The position numbers and the translations under genes are program-made. This document shows positions 27,311 through 36,567 of a stretch of DNA of 64,000 nucleotides, in pieces (the stretch's first letter is position 1; each line of letters starts with the position of its first letter). Origin of the DNA: an uncultured Lachnospiraceae bacterium (GTDB lineage: Bacteria > Bacillota > Clostridia > Lachnospirales > Lachnospiraceae). The notes below the pieces were generated by a model. It was not told where the DNA came from. It was given only the letters and a program-made list of their open reading frames with translations, and did no database searches. The DNA lies in assembly GCA_900554415.1 (NCBI GenBank), contig USGU01000008.1, positions 1 through 64,000 on the forward strand, written 5' to 3'.

Positions 27311-28798
27311 ATGATTTTAATCAAGTGTCAGAATGAACGATTTACCTATGATATGTATCATATTGTAAAATCATTTTTTCCCGATGCAGATATCACTCAG
27401 ACAGTAGATGAAGAACAAGAATCGCTGATTACGATTTCCGTCGGAAGTGATTCTTGTTTTCTCATTTCAGAATCAGAGGAAGTGTGTTTTCGGGTACTGC
27501 CGGAGGAGATTGAAAAAATCGCAGAAAAGCGGGAACAAAAGCGTTTTATCAATAAAAAACTATACTGCTTTTTAAGTCAGCTTACGGGTGAAACTCATGC
27601 ATGGGGAGATATGACGGGGGTTCGTCCGACCAAAATGATGATGGAGCAGTTAGAAGAAGGAAAATCAGATGACGAGATCGCCACTTATATGCATGAGGTC
27701 TATGTCGTGGAAGAAGAAAAAGCCAGACTGGGCATAGAAATCGCAAAAAGAGAGAAAGCACAGCTGGAAAAGCTGGATTATCAGGATGGATACAGCCTGT
27801 ATATCGGAATTCCATTTTGCCCGACTACTTGTAGTTATTGTTCCTTTACATCTTATCCGCTTGCAAAATGGGAAAAACGGGTAGATGAATATGTGGATGC
27901 GTTATTAAAAGAGTTGTCTTATATTGCAGAAGTCTCCAAAGAAAAGAAGTTAAATGCGATTTATATGGGCGGTGGTACTCCGACTACTTTGAGTGCAGCC
28001 CAGATGGAGCGTGTATTATTCCATTTGGAGCAGAATTTCCATATGGAATATTTGCAGGAGTATACAGTAGAGGCAGGACGCCCGGACAGTATTACCAGAG
28101 AGAAACTAGAAGTGCTTTACAAACATCATGTGGGAAGAATTTCCATTAATCCGCAGACCATGCAGCAGAAGACTCTGGATTTAATCGGACGCAGACATAC
28201 GGTGGAAGAGACCGTTCAGGCATTTCAACTGGCAAGAGAAATCGGATTTGACAATATCAACATGGATCTAATTGCGGGACTTCCGGAGGAAACACCGGCA
28301 GATATGGCAGATACTTTAAGACAGATTGAGGAGCTGATGCCGGACAGCCTGACGGTGCATGCACTGGCGATGAAGCATGGTTCCAGACTCAGCCGTGAGC
28401 GGGCAGAAGCCGAGGAAAGACCAAATTATAAGCAGATGGCAGTGGAACTGGAAGAAATGATTCATATGGCTGCCGACAGTGCAAGAAAGATGGGACTTCT
28501 TCCATATTATCTGTACCGCCAGAAGAATATTGCGGGAAATTTTGAAAATGTGGGCTATGCGAAGGTTGACAAAGCCGGAATATACAATATACTTATTATG
28601 GAAGAAAAACAGTCCATCGTTGCTGCGGGCGCAGGAGCATCGACAAAAGTGGTACTTCCATATGAAATTCCTGCTCCGGGAAGTAAGAACGGAAGGAAGA
28701 CGAATTTGATTCGAATAGAGAACGTCAGGGATGTGAATGAATATATCACACGAATCGACGAAATGATAGAGCGAAAGGGAGAATGGCTATGGCGTTAA
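27311..28798 (+). CDS. hemZ: HemZ, coproporphyrinogen dehydrogenase-like radical SAM protein
   Basis: A 495-residue radical SAM enzyme of the HemN/HemZ branch. The cluster motif CPTTCSYCSF (CxxxCxxC) lies near residue 174, followed by YMGGGTPTTLSA and GRPDSITREKL. An N-terminal extension of about 160 residues is typical of HemZ. HemZ is annotated as an oxygen-independent coproporphyrinogen III oxidase, but clostridia often carry it without full haem synthesis, so its reaction is uncertain. The frame is open into the preceding gene, but the ATG at 27311 is the natural start. It ends inside hisS. Confidence 0.88.
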   Translation: MILIKCQNERFTYDMYHIVKSFFPDADITQTVDEEQESLITISVGSDSCFLISESEEVCFRVLPEEIEKIAEKREQKRFINKKLYCFLSQLTGETHAWGDMTGVRPTKMMMEQLEEGKSDDEIATYMHEVYVVEEEKARLGIEIAKREKAQLEKLDYQDGYSLYIGIPFCPTTCSYCSFTSYPLAKWEKRVDEYVDALLKELSYIAEVSKEKKLNAIYMGGGTPTTLSAAQMERVLFHLEQNFHMEYLQEYTVEAGRPDSITREKLEVLYKHHVGRISINPQTMQQKTLDLIGRRHTVEETVQAFQLAREIGFDNINMDLIAGLPEETPADMADTLRQIEELMPDSLTVHALAMKHGSRLSRERAEAEERPNYKQMAVELEEMIHMAADSARKMGLLPYYLYRQKNIAGNFENVGYAKVDKAGIYNILIMEEKQSIVAAGAGASTKVVLPYEIPAPGSKNGRKTNLIRIENVRDVNEYITRIDEMIERKGEWLWR

Positions 28799-30057
28799 AG
28801 AAAAAGCCGGTTACCGGTATGAAGGACATTATGCCAAATGAAATGGAAATCCGGGATTATGTATTACAGATGATCAAGGATACTTACAAGACATTTGGTT
28901 TTATCTCCATCGAGACACCATGTATGGAACATATTGAAAACCTTTGCAGCAAGCAGGGGGGAGATAATGAAAAATTAATCTTCAAAATCTTAAAGCGTGG
29001 GGAAAAGCTGAAGATTGAAGAAGCGAAAGAAGAAATTGATTTAGTAGACGGAGGACTCCGTTATGATTTAACAGTTCCTCTTGCCAGATATTATGCAAAT
29101 CATGCGAACGAACTGCCATCTCCATTTAAAGCAATGCAGATTGGAAATGTATGGAGAGCTGACCGCCCGCAGAGAGGTCGTTTCCGTCAGTTTGTACAGT
29201 GCGATATTGATATTCTGGGTGAGCCGGGGAATCTAGCAGAAATCGAACTGATTCTTGCAACCACTGCCATGCTTGGCAAAATGGATTTCCATAATTTTAC
29301 CGTATGTATCAATGACAGAAATATCCTGAAGGCAATGGCTGCATACAGTGGTTTTAAAGAAGAGGACTATGATGAAGTCTTTATTATCCTGGATAAGATG
29401 GACAAGATTGGCAAAGAGGGAGTTCAGGCAGAACTGCAGGAACTGGGTGGATATACCGCAGAAAATGTTGAAAAATATCTTGGACTCTTTGATGAAATCA
29501 GCAGTGATATCGAAGGTATCCGTTTCTGTAAGGAAAAACTTGCAGGATTTCTGGATGAAAATGTTGCCGACAGTATGGAAATGATTATTACCTGCGTGGA
29601 GCAGATGAAGGAAGCTGACTTTAAGGTGAAGTTTGACCCGACGCTGGTCCGTGGACAGTCTTATTATACAGGTACGATTTTTGAAGTTACTATGGATGAA
29701 TTCGGTGGTTCTGTTGCAGGCGGCGGACGTTATGACAAGATGATTGGCAAATTCACAGGTCAGGATACTCCGGCATGTGGATTTTCCATTGGATTTGAGC
29801 GGATTGTTATGCTGATGCTGGAAAATGGCTATCAGATTCCATCAAAGAAGCAGAAGAAAGCATATCTTTTAGAAAAGAATATGCATCAGGAAGGTCTTCT
29901 GAAGGTGCTTGAGATGGCAAGAAAAGACAGAGAGGCAGGCTGCCAGGTTCTGATTTCTAATATGAAGAAGAATAAGAAGTTCCAGAAAGACCAGATGATT
30001 GCAGAAGGATACGAAGAGATTATAGATTGTTATAAAGATTCTATTATGTCTATGTAA
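28789..30057 (+). CDS. hisS: Histidyl-tRNA synthetase
   Basis: A 422-residue class II synthetase that charges tRNA-His. Motif 2 region VWRADRPQRGRFRQF (about residue 123), histidine motif LVRGQSYYTGTIFE and motif 3 GFSIGFERI are present, with the C-terminal anticodon-binding domain at about 330-422. Two ATGs (28783, 28789) share the frame; GAAAGGGAG spacing favours 28789. It overlaps the end of hemZ by 10 bases and precedes aspS, the common Clostridia order. Confidence 0.95.
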   Translation: MALKKKPVTGMKDIMPNEMEIRDYVLQMIKDTYKTFGFISIETPCMEHIENLCSKQGGDNEKLIFKILKRGEKLKIEEAKEEIDLVDGGLRYDLTVPLARYYANHANELPSPFKAMQIGNVWRADRPQRGRFRQFVQCDIDILGEPGNLAEIELILATTAMLGKMDFHNFTVCINDRNILKAMAAYSGFKEEDYDEVFIILDKMDKIGKEGVQAELQELGGYTAENVEKYLGLFDEISSDIEGIRFCKEKLAGFLDENVADSMEMIITCVEQMKEADFKVKFDPTLVRGQSYYTGTIFEVTMDEFGGSVAGGGRYDKMIGKFTGQDTPACGFSIGFERIVMLMLENGYQIPSKKQKKAYLLEKNMHQEGLLKVLEMARKDREAGCQVLISNMKKNKKFQKDQMIAEGYEEIIDCYKDSIMSM

Positions 30058-30081
30058 ATATAAATACAGGAGGAAAAACAG

Positions 30082-31872
30082 ATGGCTGAATCAATGATGG
30101 GCCTGAAGAGAACGCACCGTTGTGCGGAGCTTTCCCAGGCGAATATTGGTGAGAAAGTAACCATCATGGGATGGGTGCAGAAGAACAGAAATAAGGGAGG
30201 ACTTGTATTTGTCGATGTACGTGACCGTTCAGGACTGATACAGGTTGTATTTGAAGAAGGAAGTACAGCGAAAGAATTGCTGGATAAAGCAGCAAAGCTC
30301 AGAAGTGAGTTTGTAGTTGCAGTGGTAGGTACCGTAGAGGCACGTTCCGGTGCAGTCAATGAAAATCTGGCTACAGGTGCAATTGAAATCAAACCGGAAG
30401 AGCTTCGTATTCTGTCAGAGGCAGAGACTCCTCCGTTCCCAATCGAGGAAAACTCTAAGACCAAAGAAGAACTCCGTCTGAAATATCGTTATCTGGACTT
30501 GAGAAGACCAGACCTTCAGAGAAATCTGATGATGAGAAGCAAAGTGGCTACACTGACACGTCAGTTCCTTGCTGACGAAGGATTCCTGGAAATTGAAACT
30601 CCGTTTTTGATTAAGAGTACACCGGAAGGAGCAAGAGATTACCTTGTACCAAGCCGTGTACATCCGGGGGATTTCTATGCACTCCCACAGTCACCACAGA
30701 TTTTCAAGCAGTTGTTAATGTGTTCAGGATATGACAGATATTTCCAAATTGTAAAATGCTTCCGTGACGAGGACCTTCGTGCTGACCGTCAGCCGGAGTT
30801 CACACAGATCGATATGGAATTATCTTTTGTAGATGTAGATGACGTTATTGCGGTAAATGAACGTCTGCTTCAGAAACTGTTCAAGGAAGTACTGGATATC
30901 GATGTACCGCTTCCAATCCAGAGAATGACATGGCAGGAAGCAATGGACAGATTTGGCTCAGACAAGCCGGACCTTCGTTTTGGAATGGAACTGGTTAATG
31001 TCACAGAGACCGTAAAAGGTTGCGAATTTGCTGTATTTAAGAATGCCATTGAAAATGGCGGTACTGTCCGTGGTATCAATGCAAAGGGACAGGGTGCAAT
31101 GCCAAGAAAGAAAATTGATAAATTAGTTGATTTTGCAAAGGATTACGGCGCAAAAGGGCTTGCTTATATTGCGATTCAGGAAGATGGAACTGTAAAATCT
31201 TCTTTTGCTAAATTTATGACAGAGGAAGAAATGCAGGCACTGATCAAAGCCATGGATGGAGAAAATGGCGATTTACTTTTATTTGCAGCAGATAAGAATA
31301 CCGTCGTGTGGGCAACACTTGGAGCACTTCGTCTGGAGCTTGCCCGCCAGATGGAACTTTTGAATAAAGAGGAATACAAGTTCTTGTGGGTGACAGAATT
31401 CCCACTTCTTGAATGGAGCGAAGAAGAAAACCGCTTTACTGCAATGCATCATCCATTTACAATGCCGATGGAAGAGGATTTGCAGTATATCGACTCTGAC
31501 CCGGGACGTGTCCGTGCAAAAGCATATGATATTGTTCTGAATGGAACAGAAGTCGGCGGCGGAAGCGTTCGAATTTTCAATCAGGAAATTCAGAAGAAAA
31601 TGTTTGAGGTGCTTGGATTTACACCAGAACAGGCACAGGAACAGTTTGGCTTCCTTCTGAACGCATTCAAGTATGGTGTTCCACCACACGCAGGACTTGC
31701 ATACGGTCTGGACAGACTTGTAATGCTTATGGCAAAACAGGACAGCATCCGTGATGTAATCGCATTCCCGAAGGTAAAAGATGCATCTGACTTAATGACA
31801 GAGGCACCGGCAGCTGTAGAGACATCACAGCTTGAGGAACTGGGTCTGGAACTGTTAAAAAAAGACAACTAG
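30082..31872 (+). CDS. aspS: Aspartyl-tRNA synthetase (bacterial type)
   Basis: A 596-residue class II synthetase: N-terminal OB anticodon-binding domain (about 10-105), catalytic core with YRYLDLRRP, the QSPQIFKQLLM and RCFRDEDLRADRQPEFTQID-type motif 2 stretch, the bacterial GAD insertion (about 285-420), and motif 3 GLAYGLDRLVML. An AGGAGG site lies ten bases ahead. Whether it also mischarges tRNA-Asn cannot be told here; no gatCAB or asnS is in the window. Confidence 0.96.
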   Translation: MAESMMGLKRTHRCAELSQANIGEKVTIMGWVQKNRNKGGLVFVDVRDRSGLIQVVFEEGSTAKELLDKAAKLRSEFVVAVVGTVEARSGAVNENLATGAIEIKPEELRILSEAETPPFPIEENSKTKEELRLKYRYLDLRRPDLQRNLMMRSKVATLTRQFLADEGFLEIETPFLIKSTPEGARDYLVPSRVHPGDFYALPQSPQIFKQLLMCSGYDRYFQIVKCFRDEDLRADRQPEFTQIDMELSFVDVDDVIAVNERLLQKLFKEVLDIDVPLPIQRMTWQEAMDRFGSDKPDLRFGMELVNVTETVKGCEFAVFKNAIENGGTVRGINAKGQGAMPRKKIDKLVDFAKDYGAKGLAYIAIQEDGTVKSSFAKFMTEEEMQALIKAMDGENGDLLLFAADKNTVVWATLGALRLELARQMELLNKEEYKFLWVTEFPLLEWSEEENRFTAMHHPFTMPMEEDLQYIDSDPGRVRAKAYDIVLNGTEVGGGSVRIFNQEIQKKMFEVLGFTPEQAQEQFGFLLNAFKYGVPPHAGLAYGLDRLVMLMAKQDSIRDVIAFPKVKDASDLMTEAPAAVETSQLEELGLELLKKDN

Positions 31873-31900
31873 AAGAGAGGCGGAATGAGGAGGAACGAGA

Positions 31901-33271
31901 GTGAGCGCACTAGAAAAAATCTTTCATCTGAAAGAAAACAACACAGACTTTAAGACAGAAGTAATCGCAGGTATCACTACATTTATGACAATGGCATATA
32001 TTCTGGCAGTTAACCCGAATATCCTGTCAGAGGCAGGGATGGACAGAGGGGCTATCTTTACTGCGACAGCATTGTCTGCATTTATTGCAACATGTGTTAT
32101 GGCACTTTTAGCAAATTATCCATTTGTATTGGCACCTGGTATGGGGCTGAATGCTTATTTCACATACACCGTTGTTATGGGTATGGGATTTACATGGCAG
32201 GAAGCTTTGGCTGCAGTTTTTGTAGAAGGTATTATATTTATTATTCTTTCCCTTACCAGCATCAGGGAAGCAATTTTTAATGCGATTCCAATGAATTTGA
32301 AACATGCAGTTTCTGTAGGTATTGGACTTTACATTGCATTTATTGGTTTACAGAATGCACATGTGGTTGTAGATTCCTCTACTCTGGTTACACTTTTCTC
32401 TTTCAAAAAATCAGTAGAAGGCGGTACATTCTCAACAGAAGGTATTACAGTTCTTCTGGCATTAATCGGAATTCTGATTACTGCTATTTTGATGGTAAAA
32501 GAAGTAAAGGGAAATATTCTTTGGGGAATTCTGATTACATGGGGACTTGGTATTATTTGCCAGTTTACTGGACTTTACACACCATCTGCTGATGCAGGAT
32601 GGTACAGTCTGCTTCCTGATTTCAGCAACGGAATTTCCATTCCAAGTATGGCACCAACTTTCTTTGCAATGGATTTCAGTAAAGTATTTACAAGTGACTT
32701 TGTTGTAATTATGTTTGCATTCCTGTTTGTAGATTTGTTTGATACACTTGGAACACTGATTGGTGTTGCTGCAAAAGCAGAACTGCTTGATGAAAATGGA
32801 AAACTTCCTAGAATCAAAGGAGCACTCCTTGCAGATGCCGTTGGTACAACAGCAGGTGCAGTCATGGGAACTTCTACCGTTACTACTTTCGTTGAAAGTG
32901 CTGCAGGAGCTGCCGAAGGTGGTAAGACAGGTTTAACTGCAATCGTGGCAGCTATTCTTTTTGGACTGTCTCTGTTCCTGTCACCAATCTTCCTTGCAAT
33001 TCCATCCTTTGCCACAACACCGGCATTGGTACTGGTAGGATTTTTGATGATGACATCTATTACAAAGATTAACTTTAGTGATTACACAGATGCAATTCCT
33101 GCATTTGTTGCAATCATTGCAATGCCATTTACTTACAGTATCTCAGAAGGTATTGCTATGGGAATTATTTCACATGTGATTATTAAAGTCCTTGGCGGAA
33201 AGAGAAAAGAAGTGTCTCCGCTGATGTATGTATTGGCAGTATTATTCATTCTGAAATATGTTGTAATCTAA
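31901..33271 (+). CDS. NCS2 (AzgA-type) purine permease
   Basis: A 456-residue membrane transporter with 12-14 helices that imports adenine, guanine or hypoxanthine. Family features: TEVIAGITTFMTMAYILAVNP at the N terminus, APGMGLNAYF (about residue 78), the substrate-site DLFDTLGTL (about 282) and GTSTVTTFVESAAG (about 324). It starts with GTG after AGGAACGAG, 28 bases behind aspS, so it may be read through from it. The short gap leaves no room for a purine riboswitch. The specific purine is not deducible. Confidence 0.88.
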   Translation: MSALEKIFHLKENNTDFKTEVIAGITTFMTMAYILAVNPNILSEAGMDRGAIFTATALSAFIATCVMALLANYPFVLAPGMGLNAYFTYTVVMGMGFTWQEALAAVFVEGIIFIILSLTSIREAIFNAIPMNLKHAVSVGIGLYIAFIGLQNAHVVVDSSTLVTLFSFKKSVEGGTFSTEGITVLLALIGILITAILMVKEVKGNILWGILITWGLGIICQFTGLYTPSADAGWYSLLPDFSNGISIPSMAPTFFAMDFSKVFTSDFVVIMFAFLFVDLFDTLGTLIGVAAKAELLDENGKLPRIKGALLADAVGTTAGAVMGTSTVTTFVESAAGAAEGGKTGLTAIVAAILFGLSLFLSPIFLAIPSFATTPALVLVGFLMMTSITKINFSDYTDAIPAFVAIIAMPFTYSISEGIAMGIISHVIIKVLGGKRKEVSPLMYVLAVLFILKYVVI

Positions 33272-33286
33272 AAATAAAAAAATAGG

Positions 33287-33315
33287 TTGACATATGAATG
33301 AAGTCAATGTATAAT
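33287..33315 (+). promoter_or_regulatory. Perfect-consensus promoter of the tRNA-Gly gene
   Basis: TTGACA (33287-33292), exactly 17 bases, TATAAT (33310-33315). It is the strongest promoter-like sequence in the window, as expected for a stable RNA. Confidence 0.88.
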
Positions 33316-33352
33316 AGCTTTTGTTGAAGCGATGATTGCTTCACAAAAGCGT

Positions 33353-33425
33353 GCGATAGTAGTACAGTTGGTAGTACGCCACCTTGCCAAGGTGGAGGTC
33401 GCGGGTTCGAGTCCCGTCTGTCGCT
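33353..33425 (+). tRNA. tRNA-Gly (anticodon GCC)
   Basis: A 73-base cloverleaf: acceptor arms GCGATAG and CTGTCGC with one G-U pair, anticodon stem CACCT/AGGTG around TT-GCC-AA with the anticodon at 33386-33388, T-arm with GGTTCGAGTCC, and discriminator T. The CCA end is not encoded. It stands alone between its own promoter and terminator. Confidence 0.96.
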
Positions 33426-33430
33426 CTTTG

Positions 33431-33459
33431 GAGCTTTCAGCATGCTGGAAGCTCTTTTT
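33431..33459 (+). terminator. Terminator of the tRNA-Gly transcript
   Basis: GAGCTTTCAG and CTGGAAGCTC pair (one G-U) around loop CATG, followed by TTTTT. It begins five bases past the tRNA. Confidence 0.9.
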
Positions 33460-33617
33460 ATGTTTTTTGATATTTGTAAATAAAGATTCAATGAACCTTT
33501 TAAACATTACATTTTTGAAGAATAAGAGAAGATTTCTTAAGGTTTTCAAAAGTGCATTGTGTAGAAAAGAAAAAGCAGATATATTATATAAAGAATACAT
33601 AGTACCGAGGGATGAGT

Positions 33618-34331
33618 ATGAAGAAAAGACGGACGAGAAGCAAAAGAAGAAATCTGACAGTAAAAGAGAAAAGAATCATGCAGAGGAACCGGAGAATTGG
33701 AATCGGAATTTTAATTGCGGCCTTACTTTTACTGATTATCCTGAAAGTTACCAATCTTTTGCCGACGAAAAAATACACAGAAGTGGCAGACGATAAAATT
33801 ACAGCAGAAAAACCGGACATTCAGGTGGAACTTCTGGATGTGAACCCTTATTCCAGACCGGGGACCAAAAGTGGGCAGATTACAGGCATTGTAGTGCATT
33901 ATACGGCAAATCCGGGTTCTACTGCACAGCAGAACAGGGACTATTTTAATGACCTTCAGGATACACATATCACAAGTGCCAGCAGTCATTTTGTTATTGG
34001 CCTTGACGGTGAGATTATCCAGTGTGTCCCGACATGGGAAATCGCCTATGCTTCCAATGACCGCAATAAGGATACAGTGTCTATTGAGTGCTGTCACCCG
34101 GATGAAACAGGAGAACTGAATCAGGCTACCTATCAGTCGCTTGTACAGCTTACGGCATGGCTCAGTGAGAAATTTGAATTGAATAAGGATGATATTATCC
34201 GTCACTATGATATCACTGGAAAGATTTGCCCGAAATATTTTGTGGAGCATGAGGACGCATGGAATGCATTTAAAGATGCAGTTCAGAAGGCAAGAGAACT
34301 GGGCACAGAGGAAACAAGTGAAAACAACTAA
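33618..34331 (+). CDS. Membrane-anchored N-acetylmuramoyl-L-alanine amidase (Amidase_2)
   Basis: A 237-residue cell-wall enzyme. A very basic N terminus (KKRRTRSKRR) and one membrane helix (about 28-46, IGILIAALLLLIIL) anchor it; the outer part (about 75-235) is an Amidase_2/PGRP domain with the zinc histidine in GIVVHYTANPG, then SSHFVIGLDGEIIQCVP and the C-terminal HYDITGKICPKYF. It should cut the sugar-peptide bond of peptidoglycan. ATG 33618 is preferred over 33612 by spacing from the CGAGGG site. It could act in sporulation or vegetative wall turnover. Confidence 0.87.
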   Translation: MKKRRTRSKRRNLTVKEKRIMQRNRRIGIGILIAALLLLIILKVTNLLPTKKYTEVADDKITAEKPDIQVELLDVNPYSRPGTKSGQITGIVVHYTANPGSTAQQNRDYFNDLQDTHITSASSHFVIGLDGEIIQCVPTWEIAYASNDRNKDTVSIECCHPDETGELNQATYQSLVQLTAWLSEKFELNKDDIIRHYDITGKICPKYFVEHEDAWNAFKDAVQKARELGTEETSENN

Positions 34332-34339
34332 GAAACCTA

Positions 34340-34369
34340 TTGATAAAAAGCAGGATTTTTTGTTATAAT
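34340..34369 (+). promoter_or_regulatory. Extended -10 promoter of the aro mini-operon
   Basis: TTGATA (34340-34345), an 18-base spacer and TATAAT (34364-34369) with TG (TGTTATAAT). The open ATG at 34378 falls at the expected transcription start, so translation must begin at 34405. Confidence 0.75.
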
Positions 34370-34404
34370 AATGCGGAATGAGACACGAGAAAGGGATAAG
34401 AGCT

Positions 34405-35196
34405 ATGAATGACTTGGAAATGTTTCGGGAAGAACTGGCCCATTGTGATGAAAAAATTATAGATGCGTTGAATGAACGTTATGCAATTGTCGAAAAAATT
34501 GTGAAATATAAAGAAGAGTATGGAATTCCTATCCTTCAGCCATTTCAGGGCGAAAAACGGAATAAGAATCTGGAAGCTTTACTTCAAAACAGCAGCCATA
34601 AAGATGAAGTACTGGATGTGTTTGGCAGAATCGAGCGAAACAGCCGTAAAATTCAGGGAGGAAAATTGTTTGATTACAATATTGTCCTGATTGGATTTAT
34701 GGGGGCAGGGAAAAGTACCGTGGCTGATTATTTGAATTCTATTTTTTCTATGGATATTATTGAAATGGATCAGATTATCGAAAAAAGAGAACACATGTCA
34801 ATTTCAGATATTTTTGAGATTAAAGGTGAGGAATATTTTCGTAATCTGGAAACGGAACTTCTGATTGAGACACAGGGAAGAAAGAATGCAATCATTTCCT
34901 GCGGTGGCGGTGTTGCAATGCGGGAACGCAATGTAGAAGAGATGAAAAAGAATGGACGAGTGGTACTTCTGACAGCCAAGCCGGAGACCATTCTGGAGCG
35001 TGTGAAAGAGAATGAATCCAGACCACTTTTAGAAGGTAAGAAGAATGTGGAAGACATTCAGAATCTGATGGAGAAACGGAGAGCCAAATATGAGGCTGCT
35101 GCAGATGTAGTTGTGGCAACAGATGGCAAAACGGTCTTACAGATTTGTGAAGAATTAATTCAAAAATTATTAGAAATGGATGAGAACAATGCTTAA
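34405..35196 (+). CDS. aroK: Fused chorismate mutase (AroQ) - shikimate kinase
   Basis: A 263-residue bifunctional protein. Residues 1-88 are an all-helical AroQ chorismate mutase (FREELAHCDEKIIDALNERYAIVEKI...); residues about 92-260 are a shikimate kinase with P-loop GFMGAGKST, the DQIIEKREHMSISDIF substrate segment and CGGGVAMR. It would catalyse chorismate to prephenate and shikimate to shikimate-3-phosphate, two non-consecutive steps of aromatic synthesis. The start is set by GAAAGGGA at 34389-34396. It overlaps yqeG by 8 bases. Confidence 0.88.
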   Translation: MNDLEMFREELAHCDEKIIDALNERYAIVEKIVKYKEEYGIPILQPFQGEKRNKNLEALLQNSSHKDEVLDVFGRIERNSRKIQGGKLFDYNIVLIGFMGAGKSTVADYLNSIFSMDIIEMDQIIEKREHMSISDIFEIKGEEYFRNLETELLIETQGRKNAIISCGGGVAMRERNVEEMKKNGRVVLLTAKPETILERVKENESRPLLEGKKNVEDIQNLMEKRRAKYEAAADVVVATDGKTVLQICEELIQKLLEMDENNA

Positions 35197-35698
35197 AACA
35201 TTTTATCCAGACGACTATATCGCATCCACCTATGTCATTCCTTTTGAAGAACTGTATAAAAAAGGATATCGTGGACTTATATTTGATATTGATAATACAC
35301 TGGTTCCCCATGGTGCGCCGGCAGATGAAAGAGCAATTGTGCTTTTTGAAAGGCTTCGGAAGATAGGGTTCGATACTTGTCTGATTTCAAATAATCAGAA
35401 ACCGAGAGTACAGCCGTTTGCAGATAAGGTTGGGAGTAAATATGTGTTTGATGCACATAAGCCGTCCACAAAGAATTATAAAAAAGCCATGGAATTAATG
35501 AAAACCAGAAAAGAGAATACGCTCTTTGTAGGCGACCAGCTTTTTACGGATGTATGGGGAGCAAAACGCACCGGAATAAAAAGTATTCTGGTAAAACCGA
35601 TTCATCCGAAAGAAGAGATTCAGATTGTTCTGAAACGGTATCTGGAAAAAATCGTTCTCTTTTTTTACAAACGGAGTAAAAAGGAGAAGCTGTTATGA
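35189..35698 (+). CDS. yqeG: YqeG family HAD-IIIA phosphatase
   Basis: A 169-residue HAD-superfamily phosphatase. Motif I is FDIDNTLVPH (about residue 30), motif II SNN near residue 66 and motif III GDQLFTDVWGAKRTG (about 110). Phosphatidylglycerophosphate-phosphatase-like activity has been suggested for relatives; the substrate here is unproven. The N terminus MLKTFYPDDYIAS matches the family, so ATG 35189 is chosen over 35180. It sits between two aromatic-pathway genes, overlapping both; yqeG also neighbours aroE in Bacillus. Confidence 0.87.
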   Translation: MLKTFYPDDYIASTYVIPFEELYKKGYRGLIFDIDNTLVPHGAPADERAIVLFERLRKIGFDTCLISNNQKPRVQPFADKVGSKYVFDAHKPSTKNYKKAMELMKTRKENTLFVGDQLFTDVWGAKRTGIKSILVKPIHPKEEIQIVLKRYLEKIVLFFYKRSKKEKLL

Positions 35699-36456
35699 AA
35701 CCAGTGCAGATAAGAAACCTGACAATTGGATGTGGAAGACCGAAAATCTGCGTTCCGATTGTGGAACGAACCAAAGAAGAGATTCTGAGTTTTGCGGAAA
35801 AGATAACACAGTCGAAAGCAGATATGGTAGAATGGCGGGCAGACTGGTATGAGTCTGTTATGGAGCCTGACAAGGTATATGAAGTGCTTGTAGATTTGAG
35901 AAATACACTGAAAGATATGCCACTGCTATTTACCTTCCGAACCTTACAGGAAGGTGGAGAACGGGCAATTGAGCAGGCCGCATACAGAGAACTGAACTGC
36001 AATGTGTGTAAGTCGGGTATGACAGATTTGGTTGATATCGAGCTTTTTTCGGGAGAAGACACAGTAAAAGAAATTCTGAAAACGGCACATGAATATAAGG
36101 CTTACGGAGTTATTTCCAGCCATGATTTTGAAAAAACTCCATCGGAGAAAGAGCTGATTTACAGACTGGATTCTATGCAGAAGCTGGGAGCCGATATTGC
36201 AAAGATTGCAGTTATGCCGCAGAAAAAGAAAGATGTGCTTACACTGCTTTCGGCTACAGAAGAAGTGACAACCAAGGGAATTGAGATTCCGGTTATTACG
36301 ATTTCCATGGGAAGCTATGGCAGTATCAGCCGTATTTCCGGAGAAATATTCGGATCTGCTGTTACCTTTGGAACAGTGGAAAAATCGTCTGCACCAGGAC
36401 AGTTTGATGCCGGAAAACTGTTTGAGATACTGGAAAGTATTCATCAGAATGGATAA
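35695..36456 (+). CDS. aroD: 3-dehydroquinate dehydratase, type I
   Basis: A 253-residue class I dehydroquinase that turns 3-dehydroquinate into 3-dehydroshikimate through a Schiff base. Motifs: ADMVEWRADWYE (about residue 41), YGVISSHDFEKTPS (catalytic histidine, about 140), the Schiff-base lysine in ADIAKIAVMP (about 170) and ISMGSYGSISR (about 203). It overlaps yqeG by the ATGA junction, closing the three-gene operon. Confidence 0.94.
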   Translation: MKPVQIRNLTIGCGRPKICVPIVERTKEEILSFAEKITQSKADMVEWRADWYESVMEPDKVYEVLVDLRNTLKDMPLLFTFRTLQEGGERAIEQAAYRELNCNVCKSGMTDLVDIELFSGEDTVKEILKTAHEYKAYGVISSHDFEKTPSEKELIYRLDSMQKLGADIAKIAVMPQKKKDVLTLLSATEEVTTKGIEIPVITISMGSYGSISRISGEIFGSAVTFGTVEKSSAPGQFDAGKLFEILESIHQNG

Positions 36457-36538
36457 ATTTGTGAAAAACCGAAAAGTAATAGTTGAAAAATGAGAAATAA
36501 TATTATAAAATTAATTGTACTATGTTAGAAAAATGATG

Positions 36539-36550
36539 GTGCACGTGCAC
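36539..36550. repeat. Palindrome in the efp leader
   Basis: GTGCACGTGCAC is a perfect 12-base palindrome (two GTGCAC units) ending five bases before the AAGGAGG site of efp. It could be an operator or a small hairpin affecting translation. Confidence 0.5.
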
Positions 36551-36567
36551 TTATAAGGAGGATTACA

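Noticed and set aside
31873..31900. Purine riboswitch before the NCS2 permease
   Set aside because: Only 28 bases separate it from aspS, far too few for an aptamer.
33332..33796. Open frame of 154 codons across tRNA-Gly and into the amidase gene
   Set aside because: It runs through a tRNA and a terminator and has no ribosome site; the amidase frame explains the right part.
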